A stretch of DNA of 26,866 nucleotides from ZC4RG20 sp964518995 (GTDB lineage Bacteria > Pseudomonadota > Gammaproteobacteria > Steroidobacterales > Rariloculaceae), in assembly GCA_964518995.1 (NCBI GenBank), contig CAZFJU010000029.1, positions 1-26,866 on the forward strand, written 5' to 3'. The notes under the pieces are model-generated. The model saw only the letters and a list, made by a program, of their open reading frames with translations. It was not told where the DNA came from and did no database searches. How positions within the stretch are numbered: position 1 is the stretch's first letter; the number at the start of each line of letters is the position of its first letter. The translations under genes and the position numbers were made by a program. This document shows positions 1 to 7,795 of the stretch, piece by piece.

Positions 1-2
1 TA

Positions 3-78
3 TGGTGCCGGTGGACGGATTCGAACCGCCGACCCACGCATTACGAATGCGTTGCTCTACCGACTGAGCTACACCGGC
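3..78 (-). tRNA. tRNA-Thr (anticodon CGT)
   Basis: Read on the minus strand this is a 76-nt cloverleaf with a 7-bp acceptor stem (GCCGGTG pairing with CACCGGC), a D arm with GCTC/GAGC, an anticodon stem ACGCA/TGCGT around the loop TTCGTAA, and a T arm with GGTTCGAATCC. The anticodon CGT decodes ACG (threonine). The 3' CCA is encoded (positions 3-5). It lies 38 bp downstream of the Fur-family gene on the same strand, and no terminator is visible between them. Confidence 0.96.
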
Positions 79-116
79 ATTGATAAAGGAATGACCGAGG
101 CGCGAATTCTAGCGGA

Positions 117-584
117 TTACTCCGCCGTGTCGAGCGTAATCTGCGCCGCGGCCTGCGCGTTGGCCTCCTCCGCCACGCGGCGCACCCGAATCACGACATC
201 CACGCCGACCTGCTCGGTGCCCTCCGGCAGCGGCGCGTTCAACGCCAGCTGCACGTCTTCGAGCGAGATATCGACGAGTTCGCCGGTTTCCACGTCGAAG
301 AAGTGATGGTGCGGCGCGATCGTCGAGTCGTAGAACAGCCGGCTTGGGTCGACTTCGACCGTCCTCAGCAGCCCGCGCTCGCAGAATAGATTCAACGTGT
401 TGTATACCGTCGCCTTAGACACACGCGAGCCCGTGCGCCGCATGCGGGCGATGATCTGATCCGCGGACAAATGCTGCGGCTCCGCCAAAATGACCTCGGC
501 GACATCAAGGCGCTGCGGCGTCGGAAATACGCCCCGGGCCGAGAGCCGCTCGGAAATCGATTCGCGTGTGACGTCGTTATTCAT
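117..584 (-). CDS. Fur-family transcriptional regulator, Irr-like
   Basis: A 155-residue winged-helix metalloregulator of the Fur superfamily. The N-terminal half holds the DNA-binding domain (helix with SKATVYNTLNLF, residues 56-67). The dimerisation domain starts near residue 80 and contains the metal/heme-binding type His cluster HHH at residues 92-94, within PHHHFFDVETGELVDI. The only cysteine is Cys68, so the CxxC pairs that form the structural zinc site of Fur, Zur and PerR are absent. The C-terminal stretch PEGTEQVGVDVVIRVRR resembles the Irr (iron response regulator) group known from Alphaproteobacteria. The Irr assignment is my inference; Fur-superfamily membership is firm. The start is ATG at 584; no good Shine-Dalgarno precedes it and a TATACT element lies about 20 bp upstream, so the leader is probably very short. 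tRNA-Thr follows on the same strand. Confidence 0.88.
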   Translation of the reverse strand: MNNDVTRESISERLSARGVFPTPQRLDVAEVILAEPQHLSADQIIARMRRTGSRVSKATVYNTLNLFCERGLLRTVEVDPSRLFYDSTIAPHHHFFDVETGELVDISLEDVQLALNAPLPEGTEQVGVDVVIRVRRVAEEANAQAAAQITLDTAE

Positions 585-602
585 AAAATCAATCGCTTGC
601 CT

Positions 603-608
603 AGTATA
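603..608 (-). promoter_or_regulatory. Possible -10 box of the Fur-family gene
   Basis: The minus strand reads TATACT here, one mismatch from the sigma70 -10 consensus, 19-24 bp upstream of the regulator's ATG. No convincing -35 hexamer lies 16-18 bp further up. If used, the transcript leader would be only about 12 nt. Confidence 0.35.
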
Positions 609-647
609 CCGGGCCTTATCGCAGAAAGACTACTCACGAACAAGGGC

Positions 648-676
648 TTGTGACAGCGCGGACAGCGCAATTATCC
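648..676 (+). promoter_or_regulatory. Weak candidate promoter of the minor-pilin operon
   Basis: TTGTGA (648-653) and TTATCC (671-676) are separated by 17 bp, about 90 bp upstream of the first pilin gene. The -10 match is poor. A short direct repeat, GACAGCGC, fills the spacer. No TGGCAC-N5-TTGC sigma54 element is visible in this intergenic region. Confidence 0.25.
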
Positions 677-768
677 GCGAAACGCCCGGAATCGCGAATG
701 GCCTGAAGCAACCGCCGGCCGTAGCGTGACAGATGGCAGGAGCCGCCGGGAGGCTCCAGGTGGGCAGG

Positions 769-1296
769 ATGCCGTCTCGCGGGTACACGCTTTGGGAACT
801 TTTGATTGCGATGGCCGTTGCGGCGGTCGGGCTGGCCATAGGGCTGCCAAGCTTCGAGCGCCTCAAGCTCGATATGGAACGCACGGCCGCCGTTAATGCC
901 TTCGTCGGCGGCGTCCAGCTCGCGCGCAGCGAGGCCGCCAAGCGGGCGCGCCCGGTCGTGCTTTGCAAAACGGTCGACTTAGAGCGGTGCGGCGGCGACG
1001 CGCTCCGCTTCGATCACGGCTATATGGTCTTCGTCAACGAAGACGACGTGCGCCCGCCGTCCCGCTCGGCGAACGAGCCGTTGCTCCGGGCTTTCGCCGC
1101 CGCACCGCACCTTTCGATTTCCGCGAATCGCGAGATGTTCGAGTTTCGGCCGTTCCGGCAGCGCAGCACGAATGGCACCGTCACCTTCTGCGATCGCCGC
1201 GGCGCCGCCGAGGCGCGCGCCGTGATCGTCAGCTACACGGGCCGCCCGCGCACCTCTCCGGCTGGCCCCGGCCGCGAGCTGAGCTGCGCCCCATGA
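769..1296 (+). CDS. fimT: GspH/FimT-family type IV pseudopilin (first copy)
   Basis: A minor (pseudo)pilin of about 175 residues, probably part of the priming complex of the type IV pilus in the inner membrane. The start at 769 gives a very short class III leader, MPSRG, followed by YTLWELL, with Glu at mature position 5 and a hydrophobic helix (residues 6-25). AGG at 758-760 sits 8 nt before this ATG as ribosome binding site, which is why it is preferred over the in-frame ATG at 733. Four cysteines lie in the globular part (VLCKTVDLERC, TFCDRR, ELSCAP), enough for two disulfides. A second GspH/FimT gene follows 99 bp downstream, so the pair looks like fimT-fimU of Pseudomonas. Which copy corresponds to which is inferred from order only. 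Confidence 0.85.
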   Translation: MPSRGYTLWELLIAMAVAAVGLAIGLPSFERLKLDMERTAAVNAFVGGVQLARSEAAKRARPVVLCKTVDLERCGGDALRFDHGYMVFVNEDDVRPPSRSANEPLLRAFAAAPHLSISANREMFEFRPFRQRSTNGTVTFCDRRGAAEARAVIVSYTGRPRTSPAGPGRELSCAP

Positions 1297-1395
1297 CGCC
1301 CCGAATGCAGCGGAAACGACCGTTCGTCGCGCGCCGGAGGCAGGTCGTCGCCCCGCCATGCCGGCGTCACGGGGCGGGCGATATAGTCGCGCGTT

Positions 1396-1989
1396 ATGGA
1401 AAAGCGGCAGCAGGGATTCACCCTATCGGAGCTGATGATGACGCTCGTCGTGGCCGGCATCATCCTCGGGCTCGCTGCGCCGAGCTTCAGAGAATTCCAG
1501 CGCTCGAACGCGATGACGTCCGCCGCCAACGATCTCGTCACTGCCGCGCTGCTCGCCCGCTCGGAGGCGGTGAAACGCCAACTACCGGTCACGTTGTGTA
1601 TTACGGAGGATCCCGCCGCGGCGGCCCCCGTCTGCACGAGCTCGCGCGCCGGCGCGTTCGTGGTGTTCGTGGACGCGAGCGGCGACGGCAACGCAGTCGT
1701 GGCGGCCGAAGATGTGGTGCTGCTCCGCGGCCTTGCGCCCGGGGGCCCGCTCCGCCTCTTCATGAATCATCCGGCGGTGACCTACGGGCCGAGCGGCTTT
1801 CTGCGCAATGCCGCGGCCGCGCGCTTTCTATTCTGCGACGACCGCAGCGTCGCCGCAGCGTCGCGCGGCCAGTCCCCCGCGCGCGTGCTGCTGCTCGACC
1901 CTACCGGCCGGAGCAGCATTCGCTCGGACGTCGCGACGGTCCAGACCACTCTCGCGCTCCTCGAGGACGCGGAGTGCGTCGGCACGTGA
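1396..1989 (+). CDS. fimU: GspH/FimT-family type IV pseudopilin (second copy)
   Basis: A 197-residue minor pilin. The leader MEKRQQG is followed by FTLSELMMTLVV, with Glu at mature position 5 and a transmembrane/polymerisation helix to about residue 27. The conserved FimT/GspH segment LARSEAVKRQLPVTLC spans about residues 54-69. Cysteines in LCITED, VCTSS, LFCDDR and AECVGT could form two disulfides. Its stop codon TGA (1987-1989) overlaps the GTG start of pilV (1986), giving a GTGA translational-coupling junction. It is the nearest equivalent of FimU, which with PilV, PilW and PilX builds the pilus tip complex carrying PilY1. No strong Shine-Dalgarno precedes the ATG. Confidence 0.87.
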   Translation: MEKRQQGFTLSELMMTLVVAGIILGLAAPSFREFQRSNAMTSAANDLVTAALLARSEAVKRQLPVTLCITEDPAAAAPVCTSSRAGAFVVFVDASGDGNAVVAAEDVVLLRGLAPGGPLRLFMNHPAVTYGPSGFLRNAAAARFLFCDDRSVAAASRGQSPARVLLLDPTGRSSIRSDVATVQTTLALLEDAECVGT

Positions 1990-2519
1990 GCTCGCACACG
2001 CGGGGGGCCGCGCGCACCGGCGCCCGGTCACGCTGCTGCTCGCCGCGCCGCCGGCGTGGCGTTCCGTACGGCATACCCACTGCGCGGGGCTTCAGCCTGC
2101 TCGAAGCGATGATCGCGCTCGTGGTGCTGTCGGTCGGGATGCTCGGCATTGCGGCGTTGCATACGCAAAGCCTTGCGGCGAGCCGCACGGCGCAGTTGCG
2201 TACGCAAGCCGTGAATCTCGCGGGCGACATGGCGGACCGCATCCGTGTGAATCGGCTCGGCGGCGCGGCCTACGCGGGCGCGGCGGAAAACCATGCGTGC
2301 GACCCGCAAAGCGGCGGCGATGTCGACTGCACGCCGGCACAAATGGCCGCGCACGATCTCTTCATCTGGCAAGCGCAGCTCGCGCAAGCGTTGCCTGACG
2401 GCAGCGGGAGCGTCGCTTACGACGAGAGCGAGCCGCCGGTGTACGTGATCGATGTGCGCTGGACGGAGCCGGAAGGCACGCTGGCACACAGCCTCGTGAT
2501 TCGAGTCCCCGAGTTCTGA
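1986..2519 (+). CDS. pilV: Type IV pilus minor pilin PilV
   Basis: A minor pilin of about 177 residues. The prepilin peptidase motif TARG/FSLLEAMIALVVLSVGMLG is clear, with Glu at mature position 5 and the PilV-typical run ALHTQSLAASRTAQLRTQAV after the helix. The open frame extends far upstream, but the only suitable start just before the leader is GTG at 1986, which overlaps the stop of the preceding gene. That start gives a long, Arg-rich leader of about 35 residues, compared with the usual 5-10, so the leader is either unusually extended or uses a start I cannot see. A Cys pair (HACDPQ, DVDCTP) lies near residues 102-117. It works with PilW, PilX and FimU as the priming and PilY1-holding complex. 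Confidence 0.88.
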   Translation: MSSHTRGAARTGARSRCCSPRRRRGVPYGIPTARGFSLLEAMIALVVLSVGMLGIAALHTQSLAASRTAQLRTQAVNLAGDMADRIRVNRLGGAAYAGAAENHACDPQSGGDVDCTPAQMAAHDLFIWQAQLAQALPDGSGSVAYDESEPPVYVIDVRWTEPEGTLAHSLVIRVPEF

Positions 2520-2520
2520 T

Positions 2521-3546
2521 ATGCGGACGCAGCCATTACCTTCCGTTGCGTACCGCGCCTCAGTGCCGCACCCGAGAAGACACGCCGGAATGACGCTCAT
2601 CGAGCTCATGGTCGCCCTCGCGATCGGCTCGTTCCTGCTGCTCGGCGCCGTCACGGTCTTCGTACAGAGCCGCGCGACGTTCCAGGTCGCCGATTCGGTC
2701 GCTCGATTACAGGAGAACGCGCGTTTCGTGCTTGATGCCCTCGAGCCGGACGTGCGTATGGCGAGCTACTTCGGCCTCACGACCCGGCCGGAGAAGATCC
2801 GCGGGCGCGCACGACCCGGCGACCCGCCGTCCGACGAGCTCGAGGTCTCCGGTGACTGCGGCAACAACTGGACGATTCATCTCGATGCGCCGATCGACGG
2901 GACAAACAACGGCTACTCGTGGCTCTGCACCGCGTACTCGAACGCTCCGGCCGCAAACGCCGACACGCTCGTCGTGCGCCGCGCCGCCGAGGCGCCGGAA
3001 GTGCCGGCCGCGGGCCGCCTGCAGATCCAATCTGCGCGCTTCCGCGACGGCGACCTGTTCCTGGATAGCGCCCTCCCCGCGGGCCATACCTCGGCCACGT
3101 CGGAGACTTATCGGCTGATCGTCAATGGCTACTACGTGAGCAGCACATCGACGCTATCGACGCCCGGCAATCCGGTGCCGTCGCTACGGGTGAAGACGCT
3201 CGTCGACGGCCCGCGCATCGAGGATCGGGAAGTCTTACCGGGTGTCGAGGATATGCAAATACAGTTTGGCATCGATACGGATCCGGCCGGCGCGCCAAAC
3301 CGCGGCTCGATCGATCGTTACGTGAATCTTGCCGATCCGCTGCTCGACGCCGACAACCACCCCGATGTCCGCGTCCTGGCCGTGCGCATCTGGCTACGAC
3401 TGCGCGCCGAGCAGCCGGAGCAAGGTTTCACGGATACGTCGCGCTACGCGTACGCCGACCAGGATATCGACTCGCCGAACGACGGTTACCGGCGCGCCTT
3501 GGTTTCGAAAACGATCTATCTCCGCAACGCGAGGCCCGCCCCATGA
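2521..3546 (+). CDS. pilW: Type IV pilus assembly protein PilW
   Basis: A 341-residue minor pilin. A leader of about 23 residues ends in RRHAG, followed by MTLIELMVALAIGSFLLLG (Glu at mature position 5) and VQSRATFQVADSVARLQENARF, the typical PilW continuation. The large globular domain contains CGNNW and WLCTAY cysteines. The C-terminal part (DHPDVRVLAVRIWLRLRAE, then SKTIYLRNARP) is the usual end of PilW. The ATG lies 1 bp after the pilV stop, and its own TGA overlaps the pilX ATG (ATGA), so the genes are tightly coupled. Family length is normal. Confidence 0.92.
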   Translation: MRTQPLPSVAYRASVPHPRRHAGMTLIELMVALAIGSFLLLGAVTVFVQSRATFQVADSVARLQENARFVLDALEPDVRMASYFGLTTRPEKIRGRARPGDPPSDELEVSGDCGNNWTIHLDAPIDGTNNGYSWLCTAYSNAPAANADTLVVRRAAEAPEVPAAGRLQIQSARFRDGDLFLDSALPAGHTSATSETYRLIVNGYYVSSTSTLSTPGNPVPSLRVKTLVDGPRIEDREVLPGVEDMQIQFGIDTDPAGAPNRGSIDRYVNLADPLLDADNHPDVRVLAVRIWLRLRAEQPEQGFTDTSRYAYADQDIDSPNDGYRRALVSKTIYLRNARPAP

Positions 3547-4010
3547 GATATTTGCCTCCACGGCACCTCCGCGCCGTCACGCCGCCGGCGCGGGAACGGG
3601 GCGCGGCGCTCTTCGTCGGCCTCGTGCTATTGCTCGTGATGACCGTGTTCGGCGTCTCGGGCATGAGCACGGCGACACTGGAGCTTGCGATGGCGGGCAA
3701 CGTTCAAGCGCAGCAAGATGCGTTTCAAGCCGCCGAGACCGGCATTGACATCGCCATCTCGGGCGGCGACTTCACGACGCTCGCAGCCGTCACGCTGCCG
3801 TCCATCACGGTTGGCGATGCCGAGGTGATCGTAGAAACGACGTTCCAACAGTCGACCGGCGTGCCCGATTCGGCGTTCAGCCTCGGCATCGGCATCAGCA
3901 GCACCGTCCAGGCCTACCATTTCGACGTCGTGGCCGTCGCCAGCGGTCCGCGCGGCGCGACCTCGACCCATCGGCAGAGCTTCTACGTCGTCGGTCCTGG
4001 CGGCCCGTGA
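3543..4010 (+). CDS. pilX: Type IV pilus assembly protein PilX
   Basis: A 155-residue minor pilin. Residues 17-35 read RERGAALFVGLVLLLVMTV: the cleavage-site Gly is followed by Ala-Ala-Leu. There is no Glu at mature position 5, which is normal for PilX. The following segment TLELAMAGNVQAQQDAFQAAETGIDIA (residues 44-70) is the conserved PilX N-terminal helix with the AAE motif. The ATG overlaps the pilW stop by 4 nt. The C-terminal domain is small and Cys-free, and the protein is somewhat shorter than Pseudomonas PilX. A small exported protein gene follows instead of the immediate pilY1. Confidence 0.88.
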   Translation: MRYLPPRHLRAVTPPARERGAALFVGLVLLLVMTVFGVSGMSTATLELAMAGNVQAQQDAFQAAETGIDIAISGGDFTTLAAVTLPSITVGDAEVIVETTFQQSTGVPDSAFSLGIGISSTVQAYHFDVVAVASGPRGATSTHRQSFYVVGPGGP

Positions 4011-4047
4011 TGAAGGCGGTTCCAGACAAGTGTCGAGAGGCGCCGGC

Positions 4048-4431
4048 ATGAAGCAAGCCAACGCCATCGGAGCCGCGCGCGTTGGGGCCGCGCTCATCGT
4101 GCTCGGACCGACGCTGGCCGCGCTCGCGGCGCACGCACTCGAGCAGATCGAAGGCGCGTACGAAGCAGCGCTGATCGAGGTCGTGCTGCCGGCGAGCACC
4201 TTGGGCTACGTGGTCGTGCCGCCCTGCTCGACTTGCCGACCCGTGTCGCTCGCGGTGGACGACGACACCGCTTACATCGTCGCGCGCGCCGCAGTGCCCT
4301 ACGCAGACTTCACGCGCGCCGCCGCAGCGCTGATAGCCGCCGGGCGCGGGCGGAGCGCCGCGGTATACGTCTTTTATGACCTTGAGACGACGCGCGTGAC
4401 GCGGCTCGTGCTCGACGATCTCGAAGCATGA
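4048..4431 (+). CDS. Small exported protein of unknown function in the pilX-pilY1 interval
   Basis: I do not recognise this 127-residue protein. The start at 4048 is chosen because GAGAGG (4035-4040) sits 7 nt upstream; a GTG at 4030 in the same frame is less likely. Residues 1-30 look like a Sec signal or membrane anchor (basic start, hydrophobic core, ...AAHA). The mature part has a CxxC (CSTC, residues 60-63), an acidic DDDTAY segment and an alternating hydrophobic C-terminus ending VTRLVLDDLEA. It lies inside the pilus operon, 37 bp after pilX and 79 bp before pilY1. In Pseudomonas the small extra gene (pilY2) lies after pilY1 instead. A role in PilY1 folding, disulfide handling or export is only a guess from position. 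Confidence 0.72.
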   Translation: MKQANAIGAARVGAALIVLGPTLAALAAHALEQIEGAYEAALIEVVLPASTLGYVVVPPCSTCRPVSLAVDDDTAYIVARAAVPYADFTRAAAALIAAGRGRSAAVYVFYDLETTRVTRLVLDDLEA

Positions 4432-4477
4432 GTCTCGGCATGACCGCAATGCGCTCAGCGCCCATCGGCGACTCGGA

Positions 4478-4504
4478 GCTCGCCGTGCGGCGAGCATTTA
4501 GGAG
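4478..4504 (+). promoter_or_regulatory. Stem-loop next to the pilY1 ribosome binding site
   Basis: GCTCGCC (4478-4484) and GGCGAGC (4489-4495) form a perfect 7-bp GC-rich stem with a GTGC loop, ending 4 nt before the AGGAG Shine-Dalgarno (4500-4504) of pilY1. No T-run follows, so it is a poor intrinsic terminator. It could modulate translation or processing between the pilin genes and the very large adhesin gene. Function is inferred; the structure is seen. Confidence 0.5.
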
Positions 4505-4510
4505 AAGGAC

Positions 4511-7500
4511 ATGAGCGCGTTGAAGGACCACAGCCTCGCGCTGCTCGCGGGTCTTGCGAGCGTGTCGCTGGCCGGCGCGCCCGCCGTGCTTGCGGACGAC
4601 ACGGAGCTGTTCGTCAATGACGCGGCTCACGCACTGCCGCCGAACATTCTGCTCATTCTCGACACGTCCGGGAGCATGGATGCGCTCGTCCAGGGCCACG
4701 AGGCTTTCGATCCCGCGGCCACCTACGACGGCGCGTGCGTCCCGAACCGCGTCTACTGGCGTGAAGGCGCCGGTGACCCACCCGAGTGCGACACGCCGCG
4801 ATGGCTCGACGCCTCGGCGCTCGCGTGCGCGGCGGCTATCGCGGCGTTCGAATCCGAGGCAGGGCGGCTCGTCGGCCGCGCCGCGCAGTACGATGCATCC
4901 GATCGGCGTTGGAAGGCCGTCTCGCCATCGGATTCCGCAGAAATCGTCGAATGCGCGGACGACCGCGGCCGGCACGGCGACGGCTCGAGCTCGACCGACG
5001 TCTACGCCACGAACGGCAACGATGCGGCGGCTTGGAGCGCGCGTGCCGAAGACGAAATCGCGTGGAGCAGCTTCGCGACGCTCACGCTCTACTCCGCAAA
5101 CTACCTCAACTGGTATCACGGTCCGACCGCGCCGACAAGCCGAATGCAGGTCATGAAAGCCGTGGCCGCGGGCCTTGCCGGCAGCATCAACGGCGTGAAC
5201 ATCGGCCTCATGCGCTACAACTCGAGCTCCGGCGGGCGTGTGGTGCACGCGGTCAACGACGTCACCGCGAATCGGGCGACGCTCCTGTCCGCCATCGATG
5301 CCCTGTCACCAGCCGGGCGAACGCCGATGGCTGAAACGCTGTACGAAGCCGCGCGCTACTTTCGCGGCATGCCGCCGCGCTATGGCACCGCCGGCGTCGG
5401 CATCGGGCCGGACGGCCGCTACGAGACGCCGGTCAGTGCAGCGTGTCAGCGCAACTACATCGTCTATCTGACGGACGGCGAACCGAGCGGCGACACCGGC
5501 GCTGCTGCGCTTGCTCCGATGCTGCCCGGCTTCTCGTCGATGATTGGCGGCTCGTGCTCGGGCTCCGGCGACGGCACATGCCTTGCTGAGCTCGCACGCT
5601 ATCTTTACGAAGGAGATCTCGATCCGAACTTGCCGGGCAAGCAGAACGTCGCGACCTACACGATCGGCTTCACGGTCGATCTGCCGCTCCTTGCAACGCT
5701 CGCTGCCGCCGGCGGCGGGCAACATTTCGTGGCTAACGACACGCAGTCGCTGACACGCGCGCTGACGAACATCGTCACGTCGATCCTCGAGACGCAAGCG
5801 ACCTTTACCGCGCCGACCGCGTCCGTCAACAGCTTCAATCGCACGCAGCACGTCAACGACTTGTTCGTCACGGTCTTCCAGCCGAGCGAGACACGGCACT
5901 GGCCGGGCAACCTGAAAAAGTATCGGCTGCGCGGCGAGGACGCGATGATCGTCGACGCGAACGGCAATCCGGCCGTGGACGAGACCGGGTTCTTCGCAGA
6001 GAGCGCGCACAGCTTCTGGTCGGCCGAGCCTGACGGGCGGCGCGTCACGCAGGGCGGCGCCGCGAATCGGCTGCCGTCGCCCGCGGCCCGCCGCGTGTTC
6101 ACGTACCTCGGCAATCCGCTGCTGGTCGCAGCGGACAACGCCGTGCGCACGGATAACCCGCAGATCACCGGAAGCCTGCTCGGGCTCGGCGATCCGGGCC
6201 AGCCCGGCCGAGACGATGTCATCGACTTCATCCGCGGCCGGGATGTCCACGACGTCAATCAAGACGGCAGCACCTCCGACGCGCGGCGGCAGATCGGCGA
6301 CCCCCTGCACTCACAGCCGGCGGCGCTCGTCTACGGTGGCACGCCGAACGCACCGGACGGAAGCGATGCGGTCGTGTTCGTCGCCACCAACGATGGCTTC
6401 CTGCACGCGATCGATGCGTCCACCGGCGTCGAGAAGTGGGCATTCGTAGCGCCTGAGTTCTTGGCCGATCAGGTTCACCTGCTCCAGAACGCCCCGTCGC
6501 AAGCCAAGCAGTATGGTATCGACGGCAATCTGCGCCTCCAGGTGCTCGCCGATCACGACGGCATCATCGACGCGTCGAGTGGCGAGAAGGTCTATCTATT
6601 TTTCGGTTTGCGGCGCGGCGGCAACGCGTACTACGGCCTCGATGTCACGAATCCTGACGCGCCGAGCCTGCTGTGGCGGCTCGACGGCACCGATCTTCCC
6701 GGGCTCGGGCAGACGTGGTCTAGCCCGGTGCCCACCCGCATCAGGGTGGGCCAAACTGAGCGCAACGCCGTGATCTTCGGCGGCGGATACGACGCCGCGC
6801 AGGACAACTACGCCGCGCGCACGGATAACCTTGGCAACGCACTGTACATCGTCGACTCGGTAACCGGCGCAGTCGTCTGGCACGGCGCCTCGTCAGGCGC
6901 GACGCAGACCTTCCGCGACATGCGCTACTCGATCCCTGCGGATGTCAAAGTGATCGACCTCGACGCCGACGGCTTGGCCGACCGCATGTACGCCGCAGAT
7001 ATGGGCGGCCAAGTATGGCGCTTCGATATCTTCAACGGCCAGCCGGCGGCAAGCCTCGTGACGGGCGGCGTCATCGCGCGTTTCGGCAGCGCCGGCCACG
7101 ATGCGCCTGCGCTCGCTGATACGCGCCGGTTCTACTATGGCCCCGACGTCGCGCTGGCCAGGACTCGGGCCGGCAGTTTCCTGCACATCGGCATCGGCTC
7201 CGGCTACCGCGCGCATCCTAACGAAACCGATAACCGCAATCGCTTCTACGCGCTCCGCGACCACGATCCTTTTCGGCATCTGACCCAGGCAGAGTTCAAC
7301 GCTCGCGCAATCATCACCGAGAACGATCTCGAGGACGTCACCGACGACATCGATGTCGTGATCAATCCGGGCAGCGCCGGCTGGATGCTGCGGCTCGAGG
7401 CCGGGGAGAAGGTGCTCGCAGAAGCTCGCACGTTCGATAACGACGTCTACTTCACCACATTCACTCCAAGCGCGGCGCTCGGCGCAAACGGCTGCGAGCC

Positions 7501-7795
7501 GCAGCTCGGCACCAACCGGCTCTACGTCGTCAGCCTATTCGACGGCGCGCCCGTCAGCCGTCTCGACCGCTCGCTCGACGAGAACGAGCTCACGATCGAC
7601 GATCGTGCGCGGGCGTTTCACGGCTCCATCGCGAGCGAGGTTTCGTTTCTATTCCCGTCGGCCGCCGATCCCGCGAGCTGCGAAGGCGACAATTGCCGTC
7701 CGCTGCCCGTCGTATGTGTCGACCTCTTCTGCATGCCGACGAGCTTCGGCAGCCATCCCATCCGAACCTATTGGAGGCAGGAGAGTGTGGATTGA
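4511..7795 (+). CDS. pilY1: Type IV pilus tip adhesin PilY1/PilC
   Basis: A 1094-residue exported adhesin. The signal peptide is residues 1-28 (ends AVLA/DD). The N-terminal von Willebrand factor A domain has its MIDAS start LILDTSGSM at residues 48-56 and YLTDGEPSGDTG near residue 320. The middle segment near residues 430-520 (TASVNSFNRTQHVNDLFVTVFQPSE, then HWPGNLKKYRL) and the C-terminal beta-propeller are typical of PilC/PilY1. The propeller includes SQPAALVYGGTP, VFVATNDGFLHAID, YGLDVT and PTRIRVG. A calcium-binding loop DLDADGLAD lies at residues 816-824, followed by DMGGQVWRFD. Several cysteines cluster at the C-terminus (SCEGDNC, CVDLFC). AGGAG lies upstream of the ATG. It caps the FimU-PilV-PilW-PilX complex and regulates retraction and adhesion. 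Length is normal for the family. Confidence 0.95.
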   Translation: MSALKDHSLALLAGLASVSLAGAPAVLADDTELFVNDAAHALPPNILLILDTSGSMDALVQGHEAFDPAATYDGACVPNRVYWREGAGDPPECDTPRWLDASALACAAAIAAFESEAGRLVGRAAQYDASDRRWKAVSPSDSAEIVECADDRGRHGDGSSSTDVYATNGNDAAAWSARAEDEIAWSSFATLTLYSANYLNWYHGPTAPTSRMQVMKAVAAGLAGSINGVNIGLMRYNSSSGGRVVHAVNDVTANRATLLSAIDALSPAGRTPMAETLYEAARYFRGMPPRYGTAGVGIGPDGRYETPVSAACQRNYIVYLTDGEPSGDTGAAALAPMLPGFSSMIGGSCSGSGDGTCLAELARYLYEGDLDPNLPGKQNVATYTIGFTVDLPLLATLAAAGGGQHFVANDTQSLTRALTNIVTSILETQATFTAPTASVNSFNRTQHVNDLFVTVFQPSETRHWPGNLKKYRLRGEDAMIVDANGNPAVDETGFFAESAHSFWSAEPDGRRVTQGGAANRLPSPAARRVFTYLGNPLLVAADNAVRTDNPQITGSLLGLGDPGQPGRDDVIDFIRGRDVHDVNQDGSTSDARRQIGDPLHSQPAALVYGGTPNAPDGSDAVVFVATNDGFLHAIDASTGVEKWAFVAPEFLADQVHLLQNAPSQAKQYGIDGNLRLQVLADHDGIIDASSGEKVYLFFGLRRGGNAYYGLDVTNPDAPSLLWRLDGTDLPGLGQTWSSPVPTRIRVGQTERNAVIFGGGYDAAQDNYAARTDNLGNALYIVDSVTGAVVWHGASSGATQTFRDMRYSIPADVKVIDLDADGLADRMYAADMGGQVWRFDIFNGQPAASLVTGGVIARFGSAGHDAPALADTRRFYYGPDVALARTRAGSFLHIGIGSGYRAHPNETDNRNRFYALRDHDPFRHLTQAEFNARAIITENDLEDVTDDIDVVINPGSAGWMLRLEAGEKVLAEARTFDNDVYFTTFTPSAALGANGCEPQLGTNRLYVVSLFDGAPVSRLDRSLDENELTIDDRARAFHGSIASEVSFLFPSAADPASCEGDNCRPLPVVCVDLFCMPTSFGSHPIRTYWRQESVD

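Noticed and set aside
600..768. Sigma54 promoter for the pilin operon
   Set aside because: No TGGCAC-N5-TTGC element was found; only a weak sigma70-like pair was recorded.
963..1985. Upstream part of the long plus-strand open frame that ends with PilV
   Set aside because: It overlaps two clear pilin genes in other frames, is Arg/Pro-rich low-complexity translation, and has no family signature; only the part from GTG 1986 is PilV.
5306..6310. 334-codon minus-strand open frame inside pilY1
   Set aside because: Antisense shadow typical of GC-rich genes, with Arg-rich composition and no recognisable domain; pilY1 is unambiguous on the plus strand.
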